A program made the translations under genes and the position numbers. Positions 36,673 to 48,097 of a DNA stretch of 64,000 bases are shown here, in pieces (the first letter of the stretch is position 1; every line of letters starts with the position of its first letter). Origin of the DNA: Aurifilum marmelostoma (taxonomy: Eukaryota > Ascomycota > Sordariomycetes > Diaporthales > Cryphonectriaceae). The notes under the pieces were generated by a model. That model had not been told where the DNA came from, did no database searches, and saw only the letters and a program-made list of their open reading frames with translations. The stretch covers positions 3,151,001-3,215,000 of the forward strand of contig JAMXSV010000004.1 of the NCBI GenBank assembly GCA_027559495.1. The letters run 5' to 3'.

Positions 36673-37602
36673 ATGTCCTCCGCCCCACGAGCCAAACGCC
36701 AGTTCGCTGGTGCGGCCAGTGATCCCGCCCAGCGCCAGATCACCTCCTTCTTCCAATCTGCAGCAGCCGGCGGCGCCAACAGTACCTCCTCATCAGCCGT
36801 CTACGGGGACGGCATACCCTCGCGGCCCCTGCTGCCCGCAGATACCCAGTCCAACCTCCTCAACGTGGGCATGCGCATCCGCAAGTCCGTCCCAGAGGGC
36901 TACAAGACAGGCACGGGCTCCTACGGCGCCTTCACCCTGTTTGACGACCTCGACCGCGGCAGACGGCCCTCACACACCGCTGCCGCTCCCACGCCCATCA
37001 TCACAACCCGTGCGCCTTCCTCCTCCTCCTACACCACCACCCAGCGCGAGCTCCTTCCCTTCTGCGGCATCAACAAGGTCGGCGGTCTCTCCTCCCAGCC
37101 CTCGTTTTCCGCTTCCTCCACCTCCTCTTCTTTCCTCTCCTACCAAGACTCCGTCCCCGGCCTCGACGACGTCCCCTCCCTCAGCAGCAGCCAGGAGTCC
37201 GTGGCCAGCACCACCAGCAGCACAGCCAGCAGCCTCGCCGCGCCCAACAGGAAGCGCGTGTACGACGAGGGCGAGGAGAGCGACACCCCCTCCGTGTCGA
37301 GCTGCCTGCAAGTCCCCAGCGGCGACTGGATGGACGGCCAGGTCAGCCCGAGGAGCCTGGTCCCCGTGGGCTGGGACAACACCCGGGTCATGGCCGTGCC
37401 TAAGAAGCTGCGCCGGAGCCTGCGTGTGGCGGCGGGTGCTGCTGCTGTCGCTGTGCCTGCCGTGACCATTGCGGGCGTGGACGACCACAAGGCCCTGGAC
37501 CAGCTGGGGCAGGAGAACATGATGCTGGACGACGGGGATGACTTTCCGGATGCGGACTTCCTGGACTATCGAGTGCTGGCAGATGATCCTATGGAGATCT
37601 AG
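36673..37602 (+). CDS. Ribonucleotide-reductase-inhibitor-like protein (Spd1/Dif1/Sml1 group) with PIP box
   Basis: A single 309-codon exon. Residues about 61-90 (LLNVGMRIRKSVPEGYKTG, then YGAFTLFDD) match the short motif shared by fungal small ribonucleotide-reductase regulators (Pfam RNR_inhib type), which bind RNR subunits and restrain dNTP synthesis or relocalise Rnr2. Residues 20-27, QRQITSFF, form a perfect PCNA-interacting (PIP) box, as would be expected if turnover were coupled to replication. The middle is Ser/Thr/Pro-rich and disordered. NRKRVYDEGEESD at about 192-204 is a basic-acidic segment. WMDGQVSPRSLVPVGWDN is a conserved-looking block. The tail is acidic (LDDGDDFPDADFLDY). 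The assignment rests on motif recall and has not been tested by search. Confidence 0.7.
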   Translation: MSSAPRAKRQFAGAASDPAQRQITSFFQSAAAGGANSTSSSAVYGDGIPSRPLLPADTQSNLLNVGMRIRKSVPEGYKTGTGSYGAFTLFDDLDRGRRPSHTAAAPTPIITTRAPSSSSYTTTQRELLPFCGINKVGGLSSQPSFSASSTSSSFLSYQDSVPGLDDVPSLSSSQESVASTTSSTASSLAAPNRKRVYDEGEESDTPSVSSCLQVPSGDWMDGQVSPRSLVPVGWDNTRVMAVPKKLRRSLRVAAGAAAVAVPAVTIAGVDDHKALDQLGQENMMLDDGDDFPDADFLDYRVLADDPMEI

Positions 37603-38298
37603 GATGATGATAGTAAATACCCCCCCAAAAAAAAGAACAAAAGAGGGTCACGGCGGACCAGAGTGGATGGAGAAGAAGTTGAAGGACGAAGTCGGGAATA
37701 TTGTCCACTGCTGCAGGAAGATCCCAAGGAAGGCCAGCATTTTTTTTTTTTTTTTTTTTTTTTGGTTGTTGTTTTGTTATCTTTTGGGAATATGGAGTTT
37801 GCATGCCATCAAGCAGCATGAGCGCGGCGTTTTATGGTCAAGGAGCCCGTCCTGAACGGCCCTTTTCTTGGGAGTTCACCGAACATGCATCTAATTTTGG
37901 TCTCGTTGCGCTGAACACAAGAGACATGGAAGAACACAGAGAAGAACTTGTTTTTATGTACTTGATTGCTTTGTTTTGCGTTTTTTTTTTTTCCCTCCCC
38001 TATTCAAGAGGCAAGATTCTATCCTAGTCTTTCGAAAGAGGGAGGTGGCTTAAATACCTACTACGATGATGATATCCAGACGCAACCTCCAGTACTGGTC
38101 CTACAGCACAGTAATACGTTTGTGTGTGGTGTCGCACAAGTCCATGCTGTTGATGCTGCTCATGAATATAAGACATACCGTTTGATTATGGGCTTCTTTC
38201 TCTCTCTCTCTCTCTCTCTCCCCCCCTCTTTTCTCTTGTCTCTCACCTATATGGGATCGTCATTGGGCTTCAACTTCATATCCCTCCCTCTCTCCCTC
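37603..38298. other. Convergent 3' spacer
   Basis: Lies between the 3' ends of the RNR-inhibitor-like gene and Gemin2. It has a run of about 24 T at 37740-37763, a T run near 37980 and (CT)n near 38199-38220. No gene is seen. Confidence 0.65.
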
Positions 38299-39439
38299 TC
38301 AGATCCCATGAAACGGGTCGCGAAACTCAAGCAGGTCCCTCTGCCCATAAAACTCACCCGCAACCGTAAGGATCATGTTGAGCGTGGCCCGCATGTTGAT
38401 GCGGCCCCGGACCGGGTCGACGGGCGACGCCTCTTCTTCCTGCTGCTGCTCTTGCAACAGAGCGGCGGCGGCGGCGGCGGCGGCGGCAGCGCCTTTGTTC
38501 TTGGTGCCGCCGCCGGACGTGCTGGCTGGCTCGTCGACCTCGGAGGGGGGAGAAGAAGAAGAAGAAGAAGGGGAGGAGGGCTTGGCGTCCAGGGCCGCGA
38601 GGAGTCTTGCTTTTGCGCTCTCGATGTCCTCGTCGGCGTGGTTGGGGTCCGTCATGGGGACGGGTGGCTCATCGTCAGCAATCTCACCGTCTTCTTCTTC
38701 TTCTGCATCCCTGTTGTCCGAGGGTGGTGTTGTTGTTGTTGTTGTTGTTGTTGTTGCTGCTGCGGCTGCTGTTGACCTCGGCTGCCGCTCTTGATCTCGA
38801 ACCTCACCTTGTGCATTACCCTCGTCCGCATCCCCCCCCCTCCTCCTCCTCCTCCTCCTCCTCCTCCCTCTCCTCCTCGTCGCCAACCCACCCCTCGGCA
38901 TCAACACCCGCCTCGTCATGCCCGCCCAGCTCCACCTCCTCCCGCAGCAGGGCCATCTCCCGCAGCGTGTGCATGAGCAGCGCCGCCCGCTTCCCCAGCT
39001 CGCGCACGTGGCCGACCTCGGTGTGGTCCATCTCCCCGCGGTCCGGCAGCCGCGCCAGCAGCGCCCACAGCCACCTGCTCGTCCGCTCGCGCAGCTCCGC
39101 CCCGGCGCGCAGGAACTTGCCGCCCAGCAGCACCCGCAGCACCCGCAGCACCGCGCCCTTGTCCATGGCCGCCACCTGCGCCGGGTGCGGGTCCGCGCGG
39201 CGCAGGCGGGCGGACCACTCGGCAAAGGTGTGCGAGTCGCGGCCGAAGCGGCCCACGCGGGGGGACTGGTCGGGCGTGAGGAGGGCGAGGGCCGACGCGG
39301 GAGGGGCGCGGCGCAGGCGGGCGCGGAGCGCGAGGAACCGCGAGGCGAGGGTGTCGAGGTAGGCGGCGCCCACTGCTGCCTCGCGCGCGGCGGTCTCGTC
39401 GTCGGATCCCTCTGGTGGCCGGCCGGATGAGGCGTAGTA

Positions 39440-39470
<31 letters not shown>

Positions 39471-39692
39471 GAGGGTGCGGCGGTGTATGCGCCGTCTTGG
39501 TAGTAGCCGCGGGAGTCGCCATGCCCGTTGGAGTAGATGCTGCGGTCGACTGGCCCGTCTGCGTCGGTGGCGGGGTCTCCTGGCTCATCAGCAGCGCGGG
39601 ATCCGGGGAGCTGTGGTCCTGACCTTGGTGCGACGAGGAGGTGGGGGATGCCGCTGGCTTGTTGACTTTGGAAACTCACCATCATCAGCATC

Positions 39693-39727
<35 letters not shown>

Positions 39728-40159
39728 GTAGAGATATGTAGAGGGAGAGGAAGGGAAAAGGGAGGAAGAAATGATATGGAGGGAAACGGTTCAGCCAGTG
39801 TCCAGCAACATGTCTTGAAGAGAAGTAAAGAGAAGCAGGAGAAGGAGACGCGCAGAAGGGGGAAAAAAAGAGAGAGCTTACCGGACAGATCTGAGATATG
39901 CAAGCGCGTCAGTGTCGTCCTCCAGTTCCAGGTCCTCGTCCACTACTGCAGGCGGCCCGTGAAGGCCTGGGAAGCAACACCGCTGTCCATAGGTGACATC
40001 AGTCGCAGGCTCTTGTTGTTGCTGGTGCTGGTGCTGCTGCTGCTTTGTATGTGATATGGTCTTGGTGCGCGCACGCTTGTTGGACGTGGTTGGGCCTGCT
40101 GAGTGGCCCTCCTCTTCAGGTCCTCTGATAAAAGATGCAAGATCCCTCTTGGCCGCCAT
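38299..40159 (-). CDS. gemin2: Gemin2 (SIP1) homologue of the SMN complex, one frame break
   Basis: Gemin2 grips the Sm heptamer ring during spliceosomal snRNP assembly. Exon 1 40159-39882 starts MAAKRDLASFIRG and holds the family signature YGQRCCFPGL and ALAYLRSVR. A phase-2 intron (about 216 nt with a (TG)16 tract) leads to exon 2, beginning at 39665 (or 39674): ASGIPHLLVAP. The helical domain includes TFAEWSARLR, RWLWALLARLPD and LGKRAALLMHTLREMALL. The C-terminus is NMILTVAGEFYGQRDLLEFRDPF, ending at 38299. The helical part and the C-terminus are in different frames. One surplus G in the G8 run (C8 on plus, 38832-38839), within a GAG repeat, would reconcile them (about 547 residues). The protein has Asp10, Glu, Thr, Ser and Ala runs. 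Gemin2 is well conserved, so an assembly error is likely. Identity is strong from both ends. Confidence 0.85.
39694..39725. repeat. (TG)16 microsatellite in the Gemin2 intron
   Basis: Perfect dinucleotide repeat seen directly, a few tens of bases upstream of the 3' splice site; on the transcript it reads (AC)16. Confidence 0.95.
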
Positions 40160-40629
40160 GGTCTATGGATACTGAGATACCCCGGCGGCAGTGGAGATGT
40201 GTTGATCTTGTCGAGGTAGTGTCTCTGGGCAGCACGCGAGGGAGTCACCGAAAGATACCTGGTATTGACTGGTTTGGGGGTTAGGGTTGTTGCTCCCAAG
40301 TATCGGGTTTGGAAGACACCAGGTACAAGCCGAGTAGAGAGCTGCTACAGCACATAGTATTGCCCGAAACACAAGTGCCTACTTCATTCTGGCATGATCT
40401 GAAAGGCTGTAAGAGACAGCGTATTTGAGAATGTGCTTTTCGTGCTCTGTGCCATGCATGTACAGTTGGGGCGGATAGTGGTAACGACAACGACGCTGGC
40501 AACGATGATGATGATGATGATGGTAGTGATATTTGGGCGGCTCCAGGCCCCAGTGAGAGGCTATTGTCACTGCTGTATGGTCAAGACTACTACTAGACCT
40601 CGCAGACAAGCCAAGACAGCACCGCTCGC
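40160..40629. promoter_or_regulatory. Gemin2 promoter region and rqc2 3' flank
   Basis: The 470 bases separate two tandem minus-strand genes. TTAGGG occurs at 40281-40286 within GGGGGTTAGGGTTG; on the minus strand this is AACCCTAACCCCC about 120 bases upstream of the Gemin2 ATG, a telomere-like (Tbf1-like) motif. A GATGATGATG tract lies near 40503-40520. Functional use is inferred only. Confidence 0.4.
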
Positions 40630-43600
40630 TCAGTTTTTCTTTCCTCCCTTCCCACCTCTTCCACCTTTGCCTTGTTTCCCTCCACCCTTGCCGCCGCCAC
40701 CACCACCTCCACCTCCTCCTCCAGGCTTCTTCCCACCTGCCGTGCCACCCGTCGTCATGATCGTCATCTTGCCTACAGGTATGACGTTGTTCCCTTCTTC
40801 AGGCTTGAACCTCCTGATCAGCTCCACCTCGCGCGGCCACATCCTCTCCGGGTCCCTGGCCTGCTCGTCGGTGCTGCCCCGCTTCGTAGCTGCAATTTTC
40901 CATCTCTCGAGGATCTCCTTGATCGCCTTGCCCTTCTTGGTCGGCCCGGGCTGGAGCTTGACCTTGTACTTGCATCTTGACATGGCCGCCCACGGCGCAC
41001 AGACGGGTATGGCCTCGAGGATCTCGTCGCCTGGCAGTGGGGTTCCGACCAGGGCATCCAGCGGCGCCGCCACCTGCTCCTCCCCATCGTCCGGCGCCTC
41101 GAGGCCCTCGTCGAGCATCTGACGCCGCATCTCCTCGTGCTCGGCCGTCTTCTGTTTCTGCTTTTCCTGGGCTTGCCTGCGCCTCTCGCGTCGTGCTTCT
41201 TCCTCGGCCTGCTTCTCCGCCCTGGCTCTAGCTTCTGCTTCAGCCTTCTCGCGGCCCTTGGCGGCCCCGATGAGTTGCTCGTGCATCGCGCGGTCTTCGT
41301 CGTCCTGGTCCTTGTACTTTGCGGCAATCTTCTTTTGCTTGGCACGCCGGCCGCGTTTTGCTGGTGTCCCGTTGCTTTTTGGTATCGAACCCTCCGCAGC
41401 GGTCTCAGTAGGAGTGGGAGTATTAGTACTGGTACTAGTAGTGGTGGTGGTAGTAGTAAGAGGGAGAGGAGCTTCTTCTGTGGTGGGTTCCCCAGCGGCA
41501 GTGCTGGAGGTGGCTTCATCAGGTTCACCAGGACCAGTATCGTCCTCCTGGTCGTCTGCCTCATTTTCGACTGCGGCATCTGCAACCAGGGCACCAGACA
41601 TCAATGCCTCGGTCGGCTCTCCGATGCTTAACTTCCGCAAGTCGTCCTTTACATGATCAACAATAGAGTCACCATCCAGATCATCATCCGCGTCCTCGTC
41701 ATCCTCTTCCTTCTCAGCCGCATTGGTCTGCAGCGGATTTCGCCGGTCAATATCATCAATCTCATCCTGCTCTTCCTCTGATTCGTCGGCGCCGTCCTTC
41801 GCCTCATCCGACTCGCCAGGTTCGCGCTTGATGGCTTCTCGATCTAGATGAGCGGCGGGACCCTTTGCGTCAGCAGCAGGTCCAGACTCGTCCGCCTCGG
41901 CAATCCTATGCTTGCCGTGGTTGGCTTTGCTCTCCTCGCTGATCTTGAACATGAAGCCGAACCCAAGGATGAGAGGCTGGGGTGTCAGGATGTTCTTGTT
42001 GCCCCGCACCATGAAGCTTCCGGTAGGAAGATACTCGCCGGTCGGCGCAGACTTGGACACCTGCTCGGCGTTGACCCACCAGGCACCCATTCCGGCCTTG
42101 GAGTCCCAAGCGTTGGATGAACAGACCGACAAGCTGCCGGCCTGGGCCAAAGTCGCCGGCGGAAAGGGTGCATCGGGCGTTTTGGGGTTGTTTTTGATGA
42201 TGACAGATGCTGCGCCGTGCATGTCAGCGTGTACATACACATCCCCCTTTCCGAGATGCTTCCTGTACAGCATTTCGTTCTGGCCGGCGTCTCGGCCGCC
42301 GACCACGAGGTATCCATCCGAGGATATGAACCACAGGAATTTCTCAAACCACATCTGACGGCGCGTAGGTTGCAGCGTCGGCTTTTCCTGTTTCAGGCCT
42401 TTCTTGAGGTCCTGCACAATCTTCTTCTCAGCACTCTTCAGCGCGGACACAGACTGCTCCACGGTCCTCTGCTCCTTCACCGCCGCCACCTTCTTCTGAT
42501 CGTAGTAGTCGCGCGCGTTTGCAAATGGAGTTAGGCCAAGGTTGATGTCGACAACAAGTCTGTTGTCAGGCGACTGAGCCTTGTCTCCCTTGGTCACCTC
42601 GTCACCATCGGAGCCAGAGTCAGAGTCATCGTCAGAGTTGTCAGGGCTAGTGTCATCTCCTTCGCCCGCCTCTTCTGGTTTCTGTTCCTCTCCCTCGACC
42701 TCTTCCTCGGCCAGGAGCAGAGTGATTGTGTTCCGTTCCAGGTCCAAGGGCAGCTTGATGATCTCGGCGACCGCGTTGTGTCGTTTCTGCTCCCTCGCAA
42801 TCAGCTTGCCGATGTTAACCCAGTCCATGCCTTGAGAGATGAGGCCATTGACAGCATCAATCGCCTCCGCCACACGATCTGCGTTGGCCTCAATGGCGCC
42901 AGCCTTGCGCAGATTCAGCATCTGCGCCGTCTTGAGACCCTCGACCTTCTGCTCCTGTATGGCCCGGACCGCCTCGAGTTTCCTCTTGGCCGTAGCTTCG
43001 CGGTCGTTGAGCCTGGCCTCGAGCTTCTGGCCCTCAACGGAGGAGAAGAACTCGTCAAGGGTTTTATTGAAGCTGTCAAAGGTCAAGATGGCGTACTCGG
43101 GGTCGTTTTGGTACCTATGAGGTAGGAATGGCTGGAAGTCTTCATATAGAAGCCCCTGCGGCTTTGGAGCGTCGGGTGAGGAGGCTTGGTCGGCCTCCTT
43201 GGCCTCACGCTTCTTGGCGACAATGTAGCCCTTGCAGGTGGCTGCGCTGGTCACCTCGTCCACTATCCTGCGGGCTTCTTCGAGGGCCTTGTACAGTGCC
43301 TCGAAGAGCACATCATTCTCGAGGACCTTGGCCGGCGTGACGGCGGGCTCGAACCCGGTTGCTGCAAAGGCATGATCTATCACGACAGGGGGTAGCTCTT
43401 CCAATGATGTCGTCAGACCCCTCCTCAGCTCGTCGCCAGGTTTTCTCTTATGTTTTTTCTTGCCCGAGGCTGCCTCAGCCGCTTCTGCCTTCTTGACCGA
43501 TGTCTCGAGCGCGCTGCGGACCCGTTCTCGAGCCAGAGGAGGCACGCCACCATAGTTCTGGCGGTTCTCGAGCGAGTATGTCAGACCGGTCCTCTGGGGC

Positions 43601-44107
43601 TCCTGGCCCTCGCCCGCGGAGACGTTGCGCAGGATAGCCAGGATCTTGAGGTCGGCGTCGGTGAGGATGACATTACCGGCCGCGAAAAACTCGAGGTACA
43701 GGCGGTAAGCTCCGTCGCTAAACTGGAGCTCCATGATCCTGTCGGTTCCGACTTGTGTAATGGACGAGCATCTTCGTGTCTTGAGGAACTTTCTCAGGCG
43801 AGCAGTAAAGGCGGAGGGGGCAGCAGCAGTAGCTCGTGTGAAGTCGGTCAGGTGGGTGCGGAATCCAGAGTCGATGAGGAGCTGCTCTCTCTTCCCGGCG
43901 ACGGCGAACTTGAGGAGGAGCTTCTTGGAGGAGATGTCGTAGATGTTGGCCAGGCGAAGGCCGACCAGGCTCTGGGACAGTTCATGGCTGGTGACCTAGA
44001 CGGAGCGAGGGAGGGAGGGAGAAGAGTCAGCCAACGTGGTCCGCCCCTGGGCATCAACAAGGCAGAAAACACACCTTGACATCCAGAGACGAGAAGCGTT
44101 GCTTCAT
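40630..44107 (-). CDS. rqc2: Rqc2/Tae2 (NEMF), ribosome-quality-control factor
   Basis: Binds 60S subunits with stalled peptidyl-tRNA, recruits the Ltn1 E3 ligase and directs C-terminal tailing. Exon 1 44107-44075 (11 codons), 79-nt intron, exon 2 43995-40630; 1132 residues. Asp9 is present (SSLDVK), and Asp96-Arg97 (GTDRIMEL) corresponds to the yeast D98/R99 pair needed for tailing. NFACT-N spans roughly 1-220. Coiled coil follows (EARLNDREATAKRKLEAVRAI). The NFACT-R/DUF814 domain includes WFEKFLWFISSDGYLVVGGRD, YVHADMHGAASVII and GSFMVRGNKN. An acidic/low-complexity region and a Lys/Arg/Glu helix follow. The C-terminal domain has VCAPWAAMSRCKYKVKLQPG. The protein ends in a Gly/Lys-rich tail that includes eleven consecutive Gly. 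Only one intron; frame intact over 3.3 kb. Confidence 0.96.
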
Positions 44108-47100
44108 GATTTTTGAGAAGCACTGAGAGGGGTCGTCCTGGGCAAAATCAAGCCGTTGGCTATTGTGGTTTTAGGGGAACAGGCAGCGTCCAGCAATGTG
44201 GGGTACAGAAGCAAGACATTCAGAACGGCAGCCCTGAACTACGTAATGTATGGTGGTGTAGGTGGTGCGGCAGGTGGCAGGGATCTTACACACACCACTG
44301 TACTATACAAGCATCTGTATATAAAGTACGATGTAAAACCATGTATAGAGTGATGATTATGTAAGTGATGACAACCCCTCAAACATTCCTGTACTATTAT
44401 ATCCTTCTCTTCTCGAAAACCCACCACCCCTATGACAACTTTAAGCATTCAGCTCCCATTGCCGTTTCTATCTTGCTCAGTCCGTTCAAGATTCTATCCT
44501 TCCAATACTCAAAATTTGGTCCTCCAATGGTCGCTTCAAGTGCTCGATATGTCCTCTAAACTTATCCAAGAAAGTTTTGAGCTTACTGCCCAGCTATGAT
44601 ATCACAAGCTTTTCAATTATATGCATTTTTTGTAGAGATGTAGGGCATGACTTTCTGGAGGCAACCGAGATTTCCGCGAGCGAGGATGACGAAACCCACG
44701 GATTCTGGCCATTGTTGATTTCGATAACTGTGATGGTTGTCACGGTCTTGAGTCTGGAATATTGTAGGATCAGCAGTGCCCTCCTTGTGATCTCGTTGCT
44801 CGCGCCTGCGTATCATCTACCGTCACTGCTTCGGCTCTCCTCTGGGCCCACGAGGTATAATGCTCCGAAGGTCAGACAGAGGCACTACTCAAGATCCAAA
44901 CGCAAGAGCGCCGAGCTAGACGATATATCAAGGCGTCCCGTGTTGTGATGAGAGTGCTGATGCGTGAAGAGGAGGAGGCCTGGCGTTGCGAAGGTCACAC
45001 TTGGCCATACACAGTCGCCTCGCCCCCTTGCCGCAGCGCAAAGGAAAGCGTAACCGCATCTTCTTTTCTATTTTCGATTTTATTTCCTGTGATACTGCTC
45101 TCGTGGACCACTACCTCTATTTATGCACTCACTCCCACGTCATCAGGCTCATCATGGGGCATAATTTCCATTCATATGGTGACAGTAAAAGCTGCACGGC
45201 AGGCTGCTACGCACACATCTGAACGATGACTGTCAATTATGTGGACATTCCCATCAGGTCACGACATCCACGGTGCCCACTTGCATGCCCTCGTGATGAA
45301 TTTTAAGAGCCTTGATCTCATCATGACGCCTGCCAATACTGGAATGTGGCCTGACTTCCCGGCCGTCCTATACTCGGTGGGTGAGACCTTCCAAAACCCA
45401 AGTCTCAGACACGTCTTTTGACTTGAAACACACCGAAGTGGCGGGTGAAGCCTACTGGGAGAGCCTCGATAAGACACTTCATACTAGCAGGCTCGTCGCA
45501 GCTCGAAGCCGGTCCTTTCGCTCGGCTCCATTTGGCATTAGACTCAGCGGCCAAAGCGATTGGTGCGGATCATATGAGATACTTTGGAGAAAAGGAAAGA
45601 CTTTTGCAAGACTGCGGTGAAATATGCTACACGCTCCAGGAGGCTGATGGAGGAATGCGAAGTGCGCTTTCTCTGTTGCAGAAGATATTAGATACGGAGT
45701 GGCATGCCGAGACCAGGGCTGTGTACTGGAGCCGAGACGGAACGTCCAGGTCGCTTGTCCTCCCGAAAAGCTTGTCTATTTGGTCTTTTTTGGCTTTCTT
45801 TTCTTTTCTTCCTTTTCCTTTTCTTGCTTCTTTCTCCCCCGATTGGGCGAGAATTTCGTCGAGGCCCCTACAGGCATTGGACTTGCGCGCTGGCACCAGC
45901 CAGATGGCAGAGGGTAGGTTCAGAACCTGGGTCTGGAGAAGAATCTCTATTATCTATGGTACCGCACGTCTCGGCTGTGACAGCTTAGTAGGCTCATTTA
46001 GATCAAGACTGCGCAGCCTGGCCATCCCGTACAAGAAGCCTGAGCATCGTTGCCATCTTGGACTTCTCTTGTAAATCCAGCAACGAACGGCATCGAGCCG
46101 ACCCTAACCCTTGGCCGATGAATTCCCTCCACCTTGTAGAGGAGGTTGGGCAGGTACAGTCGGAAAGTACAGGGATTATAAACTTTTCTTCTGGCTATGG
46201 AAAGTTAGGGCAGGAAGGAGCAATCAACAGCGCCTACAACGGTGTTACAGGAGGGCTTTCTCCAAGGCCAGCTCGCACTCCTGCAACCCTACACGACACT
46301 CCGTCAGCATCACCAAGATACCTGCATCCAAAGGGTCATCTTCCCCAAAGCAGGCAAAGTCTTGATACAGCTCACAAATTTCTCGCTCAATCTGCATAAT
46401 ACGACATGTGAAAGATGCTCAACCGGAAGGAACGGATCCCAGTGTTGCGCCCAGGGCAGGTTGGTTGGTTACATTGACCTGCGGGCTGGCGCAAGCGTTC
46501 CCATGGCAACTAACCAGGTCCATCCCATCCCTACTGTCAATCCATCCCTCCCTCGTCTTTCTCTCACAGTCTCATTGCAGGACCAAGCCATCCCTTTCCA
46601 GGCCGAATCCCATCTCTCCCGCACCGGATAGGAGGAGGAACGGTCGATGAAGCCCAAGCCAGGCAAGCGGTGGCCTGGGTAGGTTGTGCGGTGTTGCCAT
46701 TAGATGCAGCTGAGGTAGCACGCGCGTATAGCTTACTACTTACACGCTGTACATAGTACATCGACCAGCTGCAGCAGGCATCCTGGCACGAGGTTGGCTG
46801 GGAGCGCAGAAAAGACGGGCTGGAGTGGCTGGGGGAGAAACCCATCCCGGAAAGCCAATTACGCTGCGTTGCACATCTAGCCTTCACTGCTCCACTTCCC
46901 CAGCCATCTCTGATGCGAGAGAGAGGGGGAAAGAAGAAAAAGATCAGATCCAGTTATTTCAGATCCAGGTCCAAGAGGCCACTTCTTACCCACCCCGGCT
47001 CGACGGGAACAAGACTTATCAAATTGAGAAATAGGGTGGTTGGGCAATCTTGACGGGCGACGGGCGACTTGTGGACGCACCAACTGCTGTAGTGTGCATG

Positions 47101-48097
47101 ACGGTGCCTGAGCCAGTGTGTGGTCCACCAGGTCCTGACAGTCGCTATGTAGTATGTACTGTACTCTGGAGCCTGTGGTATTGCCCTGCTGTCGATGCGG
47201 CAGCGTCTATCTTGGGGCAGGCAGGCTCATATGCCTCTATGTGACCGCTCTCTCGTTGGCGCGCGCTCTCTGTGTCTCTCTGTGTGTCGATGTTCCGGAC
47301 TGGAAAAATCGGGTCTCAGACACACGCAACACGCCCGCACACATACACGAGGACAAGGGTTGGTCGCCCGGAGCTGGAACCCTGGTCCAGTCCTGTCTGT
47401 CTGTCTTTCCGGCTAGGCTCGTTTGGGGATGGGATAAACATGGACAAGCTGCGGCTGTGCAGCTCTGGGCACATGTCTCCACCCAAAGTAAACACACGCC
47501 TTTCTTGGAGGGGGGAGCTTGGGCCCTGGGGCCACATGCATGGCCAGTAGCAAGCGCCGTGGCAACCGTCCAGTCCAACGAGAGAAGAGAGAGAGAGAGA
47601 GTAGGAGGAGGAGGGAGAGGAGTAGCTTCTCCGTGAGAGTATTTCAATGGCCCGCCTTCTCTGCTCCCCTCCTCTTCTTACTCTCTGACGTTTCCTCCTC
47701 TCTTGTTCCTGTTCTGATCTTTCCTTCCTCTCTCTTTCTCTTCCACTCACCCACATACACACACACAACTATCCTCTCCTCCTCAATCAAGCTTCTCAAG
47801 AACAGACACCCCCCCTTCCGCATACAGCCTCACCTGAAGACCATTGCTCTCTTTCGAAGCTCCGGTCCCTCTTCCTCTTCCACCACTTCGGAACTCGATC
47901 GAAAAATCCAGAGTCCAAACAGAAGGAGTCCGTTCCATCCAATTGGTAGGGTCCTTCTCTTTCTCTCTCTTTTTCTTTCGACTTCTTTCCCCAGGAAGAA
48001 GCCAGAGGGATCTTTTTTTCTTCCTCTTGTCTCCTGAGACCTTGGCTTGAACAGTCAACGTCTTTTGGAGCGACGAGGTTGAAGAGAAGACAACTCT
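44108..48097. other. Long intergenic region upstream of rqc2 and hex1
   Basis: Four kilobases with no intact gene. Between about 45381 and 46420 the sequence looks coding-like but is broken (separate entry). The final 500 bases are CT-rich and resemble the long leader and promoter of hex1; an ACCCTAACCC motif lies at 46101-46110. Confidence 0.5.
45381..46420 (+). pseudogene. Possible degenerate coding remnant, family unknown
   Basis: Helical, codon-like fragments appear in shifting frames: GEAYWESLDKTLHTSRLVAA in one, LHLALDSAAKAIGADHMRYF and LLQDCGEICYTLQEADGG in the next, then, after a T-rich break, PTGIGLARWHQPDG and LQGQLALLQPYTTLRQHHQD. No combination gives an intact frame with plausible splice sites. 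CpG content is normal, so this is not the RIP-type decay seen near 12.5 kb. It may be a gene relic or chance; I do not recognise a domain. Confidence 0.2.

Noticed and set aside
36673..36760. Full CRL4-Cdt2 PIP degron in the RNR-inhibitor-like protein
   Set aside because: The TD pair and the basic residue at +4 are missing; only a plain PIP box can be claimed.
46101..46110. Interstitial telomere repeat
   Set aside because: Only one and a half CCCTAA units; could be chance.
47541..47631. Small upstream exon (MASSKRRGNRPVQREK...) as the missing hex1 start
   Set aside because: A GTGAGA donor follows it, but the sequence is GA-rich simple repeat and phase to the hex1 exon cannot be fixed without RNA data.
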